A stretch of DNA of 64,000 nucleotides, from contig NC_057810.1 of NCBI RefSeq assembly GCF_018294505.1, positions 204,122,113-204,186,112 of the forward strand, in the 5' to 3' direction. Each line of letters starts with the position of its first letter. The stretch's first letter is position 1. Below are positions 23,038-34,832 of this stretch, piece by piece. This stretch comes from Triticum aestivum. Its lineage: Eukaryota; Streptophyta; Magnoliopsida; Poales; Poaceae. The notes beneath the pieces were generated by a model, which was given only the letters and a program-made list of their open reading frames with translations, made no database searches and was not told the origin of the DNA. Both the position numbers and the translations under genes were made by a program.

Positions 23038-23725
23038 GATGCTTCTCAATCTATTTGCTGGCCTTCACTTGTACTAAGTGGGAATACTACTTGTGCATCC
23101 AAACTCCTTAAACTCAATTTTGCCATATGAGTTCACCATACCTACATATATGTGGTATTTCTGTGTCGTTCTAAGTAAATTTGTATGTGCCATCTCTAAT
23201 TTTCAAAATGAATTTCCTTTTTGTGTGCTCGTACTGCTCATGAAGCGGCAGGGGGTGGCCAATATTTTCCATGCTAGATGTGTTATTCTCAATATGAGTG
23301 TTTATTCACTTCTCATTGCACGATAGTATGGCGGTAATAGGGATGCCGAGTCCAGAAATGAAAAAAATTTACTTTATGTTGTCAAATAATATATTCCTTG
23401 GAAAGTGTTGGTATGGACGGCACCCGTTGATACAGCTAGCCATGGACTGTGAAAGAATGGCGAAAAAGGAATAAACTTTATTTTATGTTTGGGAGCCACC
23501 TATGATGTATCTAGCATGGAAAGTGTTGGGTATTACTCGGTGGTTTTCGTTGACAAGAAAAGTATGCCTCTCAAAAAAATTATCTCTCAATTTAAGCTTT
23601 GAGCTCTGGCACCTATACAAATCTCTGCTTCCCTCCACGAAGGGCCTATCTATTTACTTTATGCTATATTTATTTTTATTTCAGTCTCCATCTTCTCTTA
23701 TAAAACACCAACTAGGGAGCACTAT
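23038..23725 (+). mobile_element. Retroelement fragment, family not identified
   Basis: Non-coding sequence with phrases such as GTACTAAGTGGGAATAC and AAGGGCCTATCTATTTAC that I associate with non-coding parts of abundant Triticeae LTR elements. Borders are set by neighbours: the Copia LTR end at 23037 and the Sirevirus-like LTR at 23726. No ORF is supported. Confidence 0.45.
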
Positions 23726-25284
23726 TGAAAGGATCGAGAAGAGGTGTCTAGAGGGGGGGGGGGTGATTAGACCCTCAACAAAGAAAAGTAGCAATTGTTA
23801 AGTTCTTCAAGTTAAGGTGGAGTTTTAGCACAAGTTTAAACATTCACAATACATTTCAAGCAAGCATGGCAAGAGTATATGAGCAGCGGAAAGTAAAGCA
23901 TGCAAGTTGCAAGAAAGTAAAGGGATGGGATTGGAGTGTGCAAACGCAATTGGAGACACGAATATTTTTGGCGTGGTTCCGATAGGTGGTGCTATCGTAC
24001 ATCCACGTTGATGGAGACTTCAACCCACGAAGGGTAACGGTTGCGCGAGTCCACAGAGGGCTCCACCCATGAAGGGTCCATGAAGAGGCAACCTTGTCTA
24101 TCCCACCATGGCCATCTCCCACGAAGGACTTGCCTCACTTGGGTAGATCTTCACGAAGTAGGCGATTTCCTTGCCCTTACAAAGTCCTTGGTTCAACTCC
24201 ACAATCATGACGTAGGCTCCCAAGTGACACCTAACCAATCTAGGTGACACCACTCTCCAAAAGGTAATAGATGGTGTGTTGATGATGAACTCCTTGCTCT
24301 TGTGCTTCAAATGATAGTCTCCCCAACACTCAACTCTCTCACACAAATATGGCTATGGTGGAAAGATGATTTGAGTGGAAAGCAACTTGGGGAAGGCTAG
24401 AGATCAAGATTCTTGTGGTTGGATTGGAATGTCTTGGTCTCAACACATGAGTAGGTGGTTCTGTCTCAGAAAATGAATGGTGAAAGTGTAGGCACGTTCT
24501 AATGGATCTCTCACTCATGGAGAGGAGAGTGGAGGGGTATATATAGCCTCTACACAAAATCTAACCGTTACACACAAAAGAGCCAACCCGGTCAGACCAA
24601 ATTTGTGAACTCGGTGAGACCGATTCAGTTCAAAATGTGAACGTTAGGGTTTTTGGTGGGACCGATATGATCAACTCGGTGGAACCGATGTGCTAGGGTT
24701 AGGGTAAAACCTCAACTCGGTTTAACAGAATACACAAACTCGGTGAGACCGATTTTGGTAAGAAGTAAACAGAGAGTTGGTCAAGCAAACTCGGTGAGAC
24801 CACCTGCGTATCTCGGTGAGACCGAAATAATTGCAACGGGCAACAGAGAGTTTGCAAGCCCATCTCGGGGAGACCGAGATCCCATTGGTGAGACCGAACT
24901 GATTAGGTTTCTGGCTATGGCTATGTCAAATGAACTCGGTGGCGCCGGATGAATCAAATCGGTGGGGCCGAGTTTGACTTTAGGTTTAGGACATATTTGG
25001 AATTGGGAAAGTGGTTGAGCATATCACTAAGCACTTTGAGAAAGTAGACCATTAAGCAACACCTCATCCCCTTTTAATAGTATTGGCTTTTCCTATGGAC
25101 TCAATGTGATCTTGGATCACTAAAATAGAAATGAAGAGTCTTGAGATTTTGCCAATCTTCTGTCCTTAGTATCTTGAAGGGGTTCCACATCCTCTTGTCC
25201 ATGCCACGCCTTTGCTGAACTTTCTGAAATATACTAGATGAAAGTACTAATTCACAAAATCACCCAGGGAGCACTTGTGCTTTA
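23726..25284 (-). repeat. 3' LTR of a Sirevirus-like (Maximus-like) Copia
   Basis: On the minus strand it starts TTAAAGCACAAGTGCTCCC (the expected TGAAAGCAC has lost a base) and ends TCTTCTCGATCCTTTCA at 23726. Directly upstream on that strand is the polypurine tract AAAAGGGGAGAT. A TATA box (CTATATATACCCC) lies at about 24537-24546. A run of 12 or more G at about 23752 is in U5. The CTCGGTGAGACCGAG-like motif recurs in U3. The length (about 1.56 kb) and ends fit Triticeae Sireviruses; the name is tentative. Confidence 0.75.
24560..24985. repeat. Dispersed palindromic motif array in U3 (CTCGGTGAGACCGAG type)
   Basis: About nine near copies of CTCGGTGAGACCGA, each almost its own reverse complement, spaced roughly 30-60 bp through the U3 of the LTR. 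Four or more diverged copies continue in the interior (26240-26385, e.g. CGATGAGACCGAGTT). Sirevirus LTRs are known to carry repeated short palindromes in this position; a regulatory role is inferred. Confidence 0.75.
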
Positions 25285-26800
25285 ATCTCCCCTTTTGGGT
25301 AATTGATGACAACATACATCAAAGCCTTAGATAAAGATACGAAGAATAACAAGTAAAGCTTTGGAAGGACATGTAACATGCATAGGCTCCCCCTACATGT
25401 ATGCAATCATGTAACTAGAGAATATAAGAGCATGTGAATGCATAAGTATGTCAGAGCAAGCAATGAGTTAAATGTGTCTTGGCTATATGCATCAGAGAAA
25501 ATGATGTAAATACAGGAAACATACCTTCATGCTTATGAGTCCTTCTTGCAAATAGTATGTACATCAGCAAGAGATCATCATGCACATGAGTGTGATGCAT
25601 ATACTTACCTTGTGGTCTTGAGCTGGCTTTGGAGGAGGTAAACTCGAGAAAACAAGGTTAGATAACACAAGAATACCTATTAAACAAAGCAAGTTGAGAA
25701 AACCACAAGAGTACCAAGATTGGGATGACATGTAATGAGTGAGTACTAAGTACTCTATTTGGATATAGACATGTCCCCAAAGAATAAATATATGCAATGA
25801 ATTCCAAAGATTTTCTTCCCTTAGAAATGAACTCTTTCTCCCCCTGAATCTGATATTGGATAATGGGAGAAGATAGGGTAAAAGAAAATCAGAGCAAGGC
25901 AATCATAACACATAACATACACTAACATATCTTTCCCCTATTAAAGACATGTGACTTCTCTCCTCTATGGTTGATAAGCATTTGGAGAAGCTAAGATCTG
26001 CTTCTCTCTTATGTGATAAGCTTTGATGTGCTCTCTCTCCCCCTTTGACATCAATTTCCAAGAAGGGGTCTTCTGGAGCATGAGTCATATAGGCTTGGTC
26101 CATGAGTCACATTACAAAGCAACATGTAATTTAAGATGCTAGTAGAGGACAAGAACAATCGAGCGGAGCTGGAGAAAAAATAACAAATGGCAATAGCAAA
26201 ATGTTTTCTCAGTAATAAATCCGTAACTCCGAGTTATTCTCATCGATGACACCGAGTTGGCAGTGTCATTGATGATGCATATCGGTCAGACCGAGTTTGT
26301 CCTTGTCGATTGAACCGATGAACAATCTACAATGTAATATAGTGGTTTGGCCTAGCCGGGATGTATATATCGATGAGACCGAGTTCAATACTCAAGAAAA
26401 GATTTTGTCACCTCAGCTCACTAGGCAAATAAGATTCACAAAGATTTGCAGGGAATTAACTGAAAGATTTGCAATGAATTAGATGCAAGGAATGCAGAAC
26501 ATAAGAGAAAAGAAAAGAAATCTAGATGAAGTGAATGGAAACAAACAAGCTAGGCACAAATGCAAGAACACAAATAAATGCTAGAGAACTTCATCTAGAA
26601 TTGGCCGGCGACAAAGTCACCTATGTTAGATATATTGACTAAGGAGTCAAGTGAGAACACTTGATTGTAGGTCATACGTATCCTTTAAGCTCAAAATGGG
26701 GTTACCATTTTTTGTTTAAGCATTTTGATGTATTCACATCTTGTTGAGCTGCTTTGACCCATGACTTGGGGTAAAGCTTCTCTAAGATGGAATGACATAC
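25285..26800 (-). mobile_element. 3' internal region of the Sirevirus-like element; no ORF
   Basis: Begins at the LTR with the polypurine tract (25285-25300) and runs to the break at 26800. Several secondary purine-rich tracts read on the minus strand, e.g. AAAGGGGGAGAGAGAGCAC near 26030-26050 and AGGGGGAGAAAGAG near 25830-25845. Sireviruses have multiple polypurine tracts upstream of the 3' LTR. No gag-pol or envelope-like frame survives. Confidence 0.6.
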
Positions 26801-26912
26801 CGATTCGTCTCCAACGTATCTATAATTTTTGATTGTTCCATGCTGTTTTATTATCAATCTTGGATGTTTTATAATCATTTTATAGTCATTTTATATCATT
26901 TTTTGGTACTAA
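26801..26912 (+). repeat. Start of a TGATACG-type Gypsy LTR, interrupted by CACTA 2
   Basis: CGATTCGTCTCCAACGTATC followed by TATAATTTTTGATTGTTCC resembles the start of the LTR at 10482. It stops at ...TTTTTGGTACTAA, where CACTA 2 begins. In the 10482 copy the sequence continues CTATTAAT after the matching ...GGGACTAAC; that continuation was not found to the right of CACTA 2. Confidence 0.75.
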
Positions 26913-27330
26913 CACTACAAAAAAACACTTCTGTGATGATACGTGTTTGTCACAGTAGGTCACGTTTTCTGTCATGCATGTACATCCATGAAAAATTTAT
27001 GACAGAATGAAGATAGTCATACATGTGCTGTCGTAGAAGTGTTCCATGACATTACCAAAATTATCATCACAGAAGTGTCCACTTTCATGACAATAAATCG
27101 CGCGTCATAGAAGTGCTTTCGTCAAGGGTGACCGACACGTGGCATCCACCGTAACGGGAGCCGTTAAGCTATCGGGTCCGGTTTTGGATCCGATAACCCG
27201 CTAACAGCCACGACCAATGCCGATTTTCCATGTGTAAAATTCTCATTGGCCGACGGAACCACACGTCAGCTCCACGTTGGCACAGGTGTCACTCATCAAA
27301 CGGTCGAGATGGGCCTATGATATGTTGACA
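26913..27330 (-). mobile_element. 3' terminal block of CACTA 2
   Basis: Starts CACTACAAAAAAACAC, then CACAGTAGGTCACG, GTCATGCATGTACATCC, GACCGACACGTGGCATCC and TTGGATCCGATAACCC. Each occurs as reverse complement in CACTA 1 (9980-10347). The three bases before it are TAA, one half of the expected 3-bp duplication. Confidence 0.85.
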
Positions 27331-27369
27331 CGTGGACGGGCCCAAAAGTGGCCCATAAAGTTTAAATGG

Positions 27370-27573
27370 GCTGGCCCAACTAAAGGTCCACAATATTTAG
27401 CGGACCATAATGGGTCGGCCCAGCTAAAGGCCCACAAGATTTTGCAGACCATAATAGGCCGGCCCAGCTAAAGGCCCACAAGATTTAGCGGACCATAATG
27501 GGCTAGCCCAGCTAAAGGCCCATAAGATTTTGCAGACCATAATGTGCCGGCCCAGCTAAAGGCCCAACATTCT
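27370..27573 (+). repeat. 44-bp tandem repeat in CACTA 2 subterminal region
   Basis: About four and a half units, each containing GCCCAGCTAAAGGCCCACAA, then GATTT(T/A)GC(A/G)GACCATAAT. GGCCC-type motifs continue in less regular form to about 28350. The position equals the 27-bp array of CACTA 1, but the repeat unit is different. Confidence 0.85.
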
Positions 27574-28360
27574 TAGTTAAGGCCCGTACGGCTAGTGTCA
27601 AATCATCCTGTCAACAGCCTGTCCTAAACTTGTCATCATCGCGGCCCATGGCCACTTCTGGCCCGTTAACAGACCGCTAAGTATATGGGCCGAATTACGG
27701 CCCGGTGTATTTCTGGCCTGTTAAAGGTCCTGCTTCATTTGGGCCCATTTATAGGCCATTGAAACTTTTGGCCCATAAACGACCGTGAAGAATTTGGGTC
27801 ATATTCGGCCATGTCTGACATTCGGCCTGTTATAGGCCCACTATAGATTTGGGCCACTTTCGGCCTGTTGTGATTTTCGGCCTGTTAACGTCGGACGAAA
27901 TCCATGGGCCACATGTGGCCCAACGTCACATCGGGCCCATTAACGACCCATATAAAAATGACAATAATCTAGCCCGACCAAACTTCTGACGTGTTAAAGG
28001 CCCGTGTATTAGGTCGGTTCATTTACGGCCCGTCCGAATTTTGGCCTGTGAAAGATCCGCATTGTAAATGGGCCCAATCTCACTTTCGGTCTTTTAAAGG
28101 CCCATGTTTTTTATGGGCTCGATATATTTACAACTATAAACGGCCTATTGTTACTGAGGGCCCAAATTATGTTTAGGCATGTTAAAGGCCCACTATGGGC
28201 ACAGGCCTACCAGAAAAATATGAAATCTTATGCTGATTTAGGCCCAGATATTTTTAGTGGGCTACATGCAAATTTCGGCCCATAATCGTTTTTAGCCCAA
28301 TTGGAATGGGCCCGACGAATGTTGGCATGTTGGGCTCCTACGAAGCTTTCGGCCGAATAC
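27574..28360. repeat. GGCCC-rich subterminal region of CACTA 2
   Basis: Dispersed GGCCC/GGGCC motifs roughly every 25-40 bases with no ORF support. It mirrors 9291-10109 in CACTA 1. Confidence 0.7.
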
Positions 28361-28469
28361 ATTACTAAGATAAACCTACACAATACAAAAATAGCGTCGT
28401 AATTATTGCAGCCTTTGGCAGCATCATAAATGTTGTATCACAACAAAATAAATTCCAACCATACAACAA

Positions 28470-30811
28470 AAGGCATGTTGGCATAAAGTTTACAGTCCTT
28501 GTAGATAAAAGCACCATCAGATGTATAGAAGCACAGATCATTTGACCTGAGTGCTAATGTTTCAGGCTGTAGAATATGATGGAGCAGCATGATCTTCACC
28601 TTTTTCCGCCATTGCTCTTGAACAACGAAGCGAATGTCTCATAGTCTGGTTTCAAAACCATTCATATCTTGACGAGATTTGTCAACCACTATTCTTGTTT
28701 CCAAAACGACGTCTATTAGGGATTGGACTTGTGTTTGGAGCACAGATATATCACTCTATCTAGCAGGAAGATTTTGTTCAGTAGGCGATTTGGACGAGGT
28801 TACCTTGACAACCAACCCAGAATTACGCAGGAAGGTGCTTTTTGCACTGTTAGTGGAGAGATACTGACGCACTGCAGCAAGAGGTGACATTGTGCCTGTG
28901 GTAGCCTCGTCACCTTCAGGTGGTTGTGGCTGTTCAATCATTTGTTCCATAGCTTCCTGAAAGTTTGAACTTGTAGATTAGTGTACCCGATAAGTTACTA
29001 ATGAGATAAAAACAAACAAATTAGGTTACACGTTTATACATAACTTATTTTGGTGAACTATTGTAATACATTAGCATGTATTGTAGTGCCAACTACATAA
29101 TAAAATCACTTTTGGAACATATGTCCATGTAGCATGCCTACTGTATTGTCTATTTCCTCACATTCGTTGACATCTAAGGATAAAGAGACATGGTTTAAAG
29201 TAGGATGAACATAGTATGACAACATTCATATCATGGGCAAATAGATATAAAACAAACATGATATTTTATCATTGTGTGCGCACGTGAACATAACAACTAG
29301 AATACAGATCAAGACCAAAAGAATATCCTTCATCTCTTTTAAACCATGTAAGGTGAAATGATACGTTAAGACAACTGTGTATAAAAGTGAACAGAGTAAC
29401 TGACATTGGCTGCAGACCAAGTAGTTAAATGAACACATCACAATACCAATCAGTTCAAAGGTAGGAGGAGTAAGGACTTACAACAGCGGCTTGAACTGGT
29501 GTGCTCATGCCCTTCATCTTGCTGGTGTGGCAATCCTTAAAGATTTGCACTGCATTCGGTTCAGGTTCTTTTTGGTCCGCAGAGGCTTTCCTCTGTATTT
29601 GGAACAAGTCAATATAGATAGAATAAAAAAGGAAGTAGCAGCTATTTACAAGAGCCTCGCAGTGTGCAATATAGCTACGAGATCCTATTGTCTGTTAGAA
29701 TTTCACTTTAGAACGGTTGGTCTTGTTCTTCAAACAGTTAGCCTAGAAGAAGATACACTTATAAGGCACAAACATAAATACAAGTCCAATATGTGGCCTG
29801 ATCAAATACATATAGCCTACCTGATACTTTGGATCAGACCAGTGTTTAACGAGGGCTGTCTAGTCTTCATTTGTAATATATTCCGCTGGAGATGTTTGGG
29901 CGATTTCATTGTTAGCCTTTCCTTCAAAGTGAGATTTTCTAAGGTGGTACCGGTACTATCGCAGAGCAGACTGGAAAACATGAGTGCATGCTTGTTTAGT
30001 TGCATCATCTTTCGGATCCAACTTGAACCTCATCTGTTGAAAAAAGAATGTGAGTCTTATTAGGAGGAAGCTAGAAAGTATGGGACAGAGCAAGACAATA
30101 TTACTAATTGCGATGAATAACAATACTTACGGATAAATGGTCAAGGAAGGTGTGAAACTGGGTATTGTCTTTCTCATTCCTGTACTGGATCCACGTTGGG
30201 AGTATACGTGCATGACATCTAACGGCAACGGCTGCCTCTGATACTAACTTGGCTGACTCCGTAGAATCACATGGCCTTTTTAAACCTGCCTCAAAATGGA
30301 TCTCCATTCTTCCTCCTTTAGCTTTTGTTAATCTGTCAAGCATTATCCTTGATATCTGTTTTCGCTTGCGTCGTGGTGCTAGTTCAACAACGAATATGGA
30401 AAGTGTTAGTGTACATCAAATTGTGAGAGTACATATAAAGGAACATGCAACTGCAACTTGACTCGGTCAGGTACCGTCTTGGTGTTGATGCTCATGAGGT
30501 TCATCTGATCTTGCCAAGTCCTGTTGTGTCAATAGTGCTTCGGAAGTAGTGTTAGGTGTGAAGGTAGCTTGGGAACTGGCTAGTTCTGGAGCAAACCAAC
30601 AAGTAACTCGTTGAGATGCTGGTGCAGTTGAAGTCGATGCAGCAGCTGGTGGAGCAGGTGATACTTTCTTTGTAGATTTAGCCAGTGGACTTGGACCTTC
30701 TACTGCACTATAAGTACCAGCAAAATCTGTACGACAGATCCTTTTCCGTTTCACCCGACGAGTAACACCACTCCCTACTATATTATTTTCCTTGCTCTTT
30801 TTTGACTTTGC
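28470..30811 (-). pseudogene. C-terminal half of the TNPA-like gene of CACTA 2
   Basis: Exons read from right to left. 30811-30470: Lys-rich AKSKKSKENN and VKRKRICR, likely nuclear signals. 30390-30132: RRKRKQISRIMLDRLTKAKG and ARILPTWIQYRNEKDN, ending at a GTAAGT donor. 30030-29825: FKLDPKDDATKQACTHVFQS, YRYHLRKSHFEGKANNE and ALVKHWSDPKYQ. About 29580-29480: EPNAVQIFKDCHTSKMKGM and TPVQAAV. 28950-28470: C-terminal helix-rich part (VLQTQVQSLIDVVLETR). This is the plant Ptta/En/Spm conserved order. Decay: TAG inside ALR-stop-YRY and NED-stop-TAL (Gln and Trp expected), plus stops in the last exon. The product would bind CACTA subterminal repeats. Confidence 0.75.
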
Positions 30812-30946
30812 CATGTCAAGCCGTACCCACAACACAAAAGAATAAAATCGCTCTTCAGAACTCATTGATGCATGATACAGACAAACAATACTTTGATGTA
30901 AGACAATCGTATGAGGATGGAATATGTAAGAAAACCAGGACGACAT

Positions 30947-31850
30947 TGTCGGATTTCGGGTTCCGGCAGACCCTCTAGATTCGAACACTGGGGTGCACGC
31001 AGAGATTTCTCCCTCTTCCTACCTGCACCTCGCCGCCTCGCTAGGATCTAAGCTATGAAAGGAACAACACAAGAGACACAGGGTTTATACTGGTTCAGGC
31101 CACCATTGTGGTGTAATACCCTACTCCAGTGTGTGGTGTGTGGATTGCCTCTTGGGTTGATGATGAACAATACAAGGAAGAACAGCCTCGCGAGGGTCTG
31201 TTCTTGGCTGGTGCGATGAACTGCTAGGGGGAGTTCAGTCACCCTTTCGGATTGATCTCTCGATGCCCTACCCTGAGGGTGGCTAGTCCTATTTATAGGC
31301 AAAGGCCCTGGGCCTCTTCCCAAATATTGAGCGGGAAGGGCGCCAACAATCGGCCATTTTGAAGGGGAACATCTAGTACACTTATCCTGACTAAAGTTGG
31401 TCCTTGCCTGCAAAAGGCTCTGGTGGTGACGCCTTCCTGGGCTCCACGATGACTTCCTTCCTGCCGTTGCGACGGTCTTGGTCTTGTTGCACCGAAACGG
31501 ATGCCTTTGCTTGACGCTCTCGCCTGCGCTTGCTCCCTTTGCACCAAAGAGGTAAACAAGGACTCTGCGCAGGCCGGCGCCCGCTTGGCGCCCGCATGGC
31601 TTTGGTCGTCATGGCTTGCGTCATGGGCACCTCGTGAGGTACCCCGCCTTGATCTCTCCGCCTCCTCGCGAGCCAGCCTGACGAGGCCGTGCCTGAGGAA
31701 GCTCCCTATCGTCCACCCCGCGAGGCTTGGCCCCTCGCGAGGGTCTTGAGCTCGTGCTGATGAAGGTGGGCCGTGCTGGGCCGCCCCTCGAGCCATGCCG
31801 CAGGCCGCAGGCAGGCAAGTCTGGGGACCCCCTTTCCCAGAACACCGACA
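30947..31850 (-). repeat. 3' LTR of element B (904 bp)
   Basis: On the plus strand it reads TGTCGGATTTCGGG ... AACACCGACA. The minus-strand sequence just before it (CCCGGGGGCTAC, from 31862 to 31851) is the polypurine-tract-like element. TATA (CTATAAATA) at 31289-31297 on the minus strand. ORFs in it are shadows. Confidence 0.93.
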
Positions 31851-32132
31851 GTAGCCCCCGGGCCCAAGGCGCGCCCGGACTTGGCTGAGCAGAGAAGCAA
31901 AGGGGCAAGTGTGAAGCGTCACGGGCCCTAACAGCCTGCGGCCTTGGGCGCCGCGTGGCTGTTGGTTGGCCGTGGGTGCCTTAGCAACTGCATGGATCGA
32001 CAAACGAGCGGCATCTGCCTAGGCTTTGCTTCCCTTGCTTCCTCCGGTCATTTCCCAAATCCCCTTTCTTGCGCCCTTCCTTTCTGCCTCCGAAATCTTC
32101 AGATCTACTTTGACCGCGTGCCCTAGCAAGAC

Positions 32133-34612
32133 ATGGCGCATTGCCAGACCCCGACCGAAGCTTGGTACTCACCCGCCTTGGACTCGCCGAACATGGCGGT
32201 GCAAGCCCGGGTGCACCGGATGGTGGCGGCGCAAGGCATCGACGGGGCAAAGGTGTTTAAGGCTGGCTCCGCTCTTCCCGAGGGCCAAGGGAGCACCTTC
32301 TATCCGCTCTTCGCAAGCGCCATTGCTGCCGGTCTGGTGCCTCCCTTTTTTGAGTTTTTCCTCTCTGTCCTCCGCCATTACAACCTGCAAGCTCTGCACC
32401 TCCACCCCAACTCTGTTCTTCTTCTGGCAATCTTCGCCTACTATTGTGAGGATCATGTCGGAGTGCAACCCTCAGTGGCCTTGCTGCGCCACTACTTCTC
32501 CCTACGGCCCTCTCGTGGTCCCGTCTCCGTGTGCGCTAGCTTTGTCGCGTATGGCAGCTCCAACGCCATCTCGAAGCCCGGGAAGAGGATTGAGGGCTTC
32601 AGGAGCAAGTGGGTCATGGTAGATGCTGGGCGCATCCACCCTCGGCTGATTCTACCCACGGAGCAGCCCACGAGCTCCGATGATTGGTCTCACGCGGAAC
32701 TTGTGGACCCCCTCGCGAAGCAGGTGTTGGAGAAGATGGACGCGGATCTGAGGCCGGGCAACATGGCGGCGGCGAAGCTGATTGGTGCGTCGCTCCTGAG
32801 GGAGTTCCTGGAGCACCAAGTGGCCCCGCTTCGTAAGTACTCGCTTCCGCTGTGGAGGCCCTGCCCGAGCCTAGCAGTCTTGGCCGACGAAGATCTGGCC
32901 GCAGTCCTCCAATCTTTGGTCAGGGGAGACATGGCGAGGCTGGAGGGTGCCCCTGTACCCCTGTTCCTTCGAGATGATTGGGAGCAGGCGGTGGACTCCA
33001 TGCCCGTCTTCAATGGGGACGGTCCCGTGCCCATGGAGGTTCCCGAGGTCCCGGTGGCCCTGGCGATGGTGGACGTGTCCTCCAGTGACTCCAGCGACGA
33101 GGAGGAAGGAGAGGAGCAGGAAGAGGGGTCTGACTCCGAGGCTACCGACGGGGAATTGAGAGCGCCCCTCCCCCGGCGCAGGTCCCGCGCTCTCCGCCTC
33201 TTGCCGAGCAACGACGATGATGGCAACGAGCGGGGCGGCGCGAGCTTGCCCCTGATCTCAAAGAAGTACCGGACAGGGCTGGTCCCCCGCGGGTCCGCCC
33301 TGGCTCCAAGGCGATCCGCAGACGCGCCTCCTTCTCCCGGGCCTCTCGAGGCTGATCCCAGCAGCTGGCTCTCGGGCTTCAAGTATGGCCGGAGGTTGCT
33401 CGAGCTTGCGAGCGATGACCAGTAAGTGCTTGATTCTTGTTTTATTCCCTGTTTTGTCGCTGAGGCTTGATGTCTGTATCTCTTGGCTAGGCTGGCGCCT
33501 TCGGCGAAGAAGCTGAAGGGGACTCCTGAGGTTTCGTCTGGGACAGCGCCTCTGCCCGCGAAAGAAGGTGTGTGCAAGGCACGGGCCTCTCCTGCCCGGT
33601 CGTCCTCGCGAGGCCAGGTGGAGCTGGCTGGGGCAAGCTCAGCCCCCATGGCCCAAGCGACTCCTGAGGTATCCTTGCCTGGTGCCACCGCCACAGCCGT
33701 CGGGGCGCAGCAGGTCCCGCCTGTGGTTACCCTGCCGTCCTCTCCTCCTACTCCACCAACTGTTGTCTCTCCAACTCCTCCCACTGTCCTGGATCGTGCT
33801 GCTGCTGAACTGGACCGGCTGTGGCAAGATCTTCTGGGCGCCAACCCTCGCTTGGTGGTTGGGCGCTTGGAGCTGGCTTCTGGCTGGATTCGCTCTGACG
33901 CTTCGATTCGAGCGGCGCTGGTTCAGGCCTCGACAGCTTGCGACGAGGAGAAGCTGGCCGTTCTTGAGGCGAAGGCTACTCGCGACGCCGCCTTGGGGGA
34001 GGTGGCCAATGCCCAAGGTCGCTGCAAGGCGCTAGAGAGCGAGCTGCAGGGCCTGCGGGACCAGCTTGCCGAGGAGGCCCGCATTCGCCAAGAGAAGGAG
34101 GAGGATATGAGGCTCGCGAGGCGGCCGTCAAGGACCGAGGTGCCAAGCTTAACAAGCGCCGTGACCGCCTGGGCGCACTGGAGTAGGAGTTGGAAGCGAG
34201 GAAGGTCGAGCTGGACGGCAAGGCGCGGGTCCTCGCCGAGGACCGCGAGGCCTTCACGGAGATGGAGGTGAAGGCTCGCACCTTGCTGAGGTCGCTTTAC
34301 AACAGCGGCCTAGAAAGCCCGCTGGCCGACGCGGAGGACGGCCCCGCCAAGCTGCTCCCCTTCCTGATCCGTGCTCTTGAAGATGTCACCCTTGGCCTTG
34401 GCCCTACGGCCGAGGCCGAGGCGTGTGTCCTGTCTTCTGCAGCGCTGACGCGGGTCCTTAACCACGTCTACCTTTGCGATCCCAATGTCGACCTCGACAG
34501 CCTGCTGGAGCCAGTGAGCGGCGAGCTTGCCGCTGCCGCTGCTGAGGCCGTGAAGGGTCGTGCGGAGGATCTGCTGGCGAAGTTCCGGGCCTTCAGCACC
34601 AAGCCGAAGTGA
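32133..34612 (+). pseudogene. Antisense ORF of element B, Transposase_28-like
   Basis: ATG at 32133 (MAHCQTPTEAWYSPALDSPN) opens a 429-codon exon to 33421. A GT-AG intron at 33422-33490 keeps the frame exactly (the codon is split CA|G). Core: FFEFFLSVLRHYNLQALHLH, then PNSVLLLAIFAYYCEDHVGV and RKRIEGFRSKWV-type GKRIEGFRSKWVMVD. It is analogous to the element A protein. Then an acidic Ser/Asp/Glu run (33075-33160), an Arg patch, a Pro/Thr-rich linker and a coiled coil (33890-34270). Decay: one frameshift near 34105-34109 and TAG at 34184-34186, after which the frame reads to TGA at 34612. Much better preserved than its counterpart in element A. Function unknown. Confidence 0.78.
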
Positions 34613-34832
34613 GGCGCTGCCGGTCCTGCAGCTTCACAAAGCGGACCCGCTCCACGCAGCTCCGCCGCCAACAAATGACTCCGTTGTGGCTCCTGTTCTG
34701 CTTTCAGCTCCTGCAACATGCATCATGCCTCGGGAAGGCGTTTAAACTTGTGTTTGGTGTTGTGATAACAGTTATGGACTGTAATATTTGCTTTTGAATT
34801 CCTTGAGATTTGCGCTCTTCCTACTTGCTTAT
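34613..34832. other. Downstream of the antisense ORF of element B
   Basis: AT-richer DNA with GTTGTGATAACAG and TTTGAATTCC, possibly the 3' untranslated and polyadenylation region of the antisense transcript. No ORF is supported. Confidence 0.35.

Noticed and set aside
29491..30063. 190-codon plus-strand ORF
   Set aside because: Complement of the TNPA-like exons, which show conserved motifs on the minus strand.
31293..32003. 236-codon minus-strand ORF
   Set aside because: Mostly inside the 3' LTR of element B; the same reading is repeated in the 5' LTR and has no domain.
32690..33844. 384-codon minus-strand Ser/Arg-rich ORF
   Set aside because: Shadow of the antisense gene of element B. 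The plus-strand frame has the domain motifs and a valid intron.
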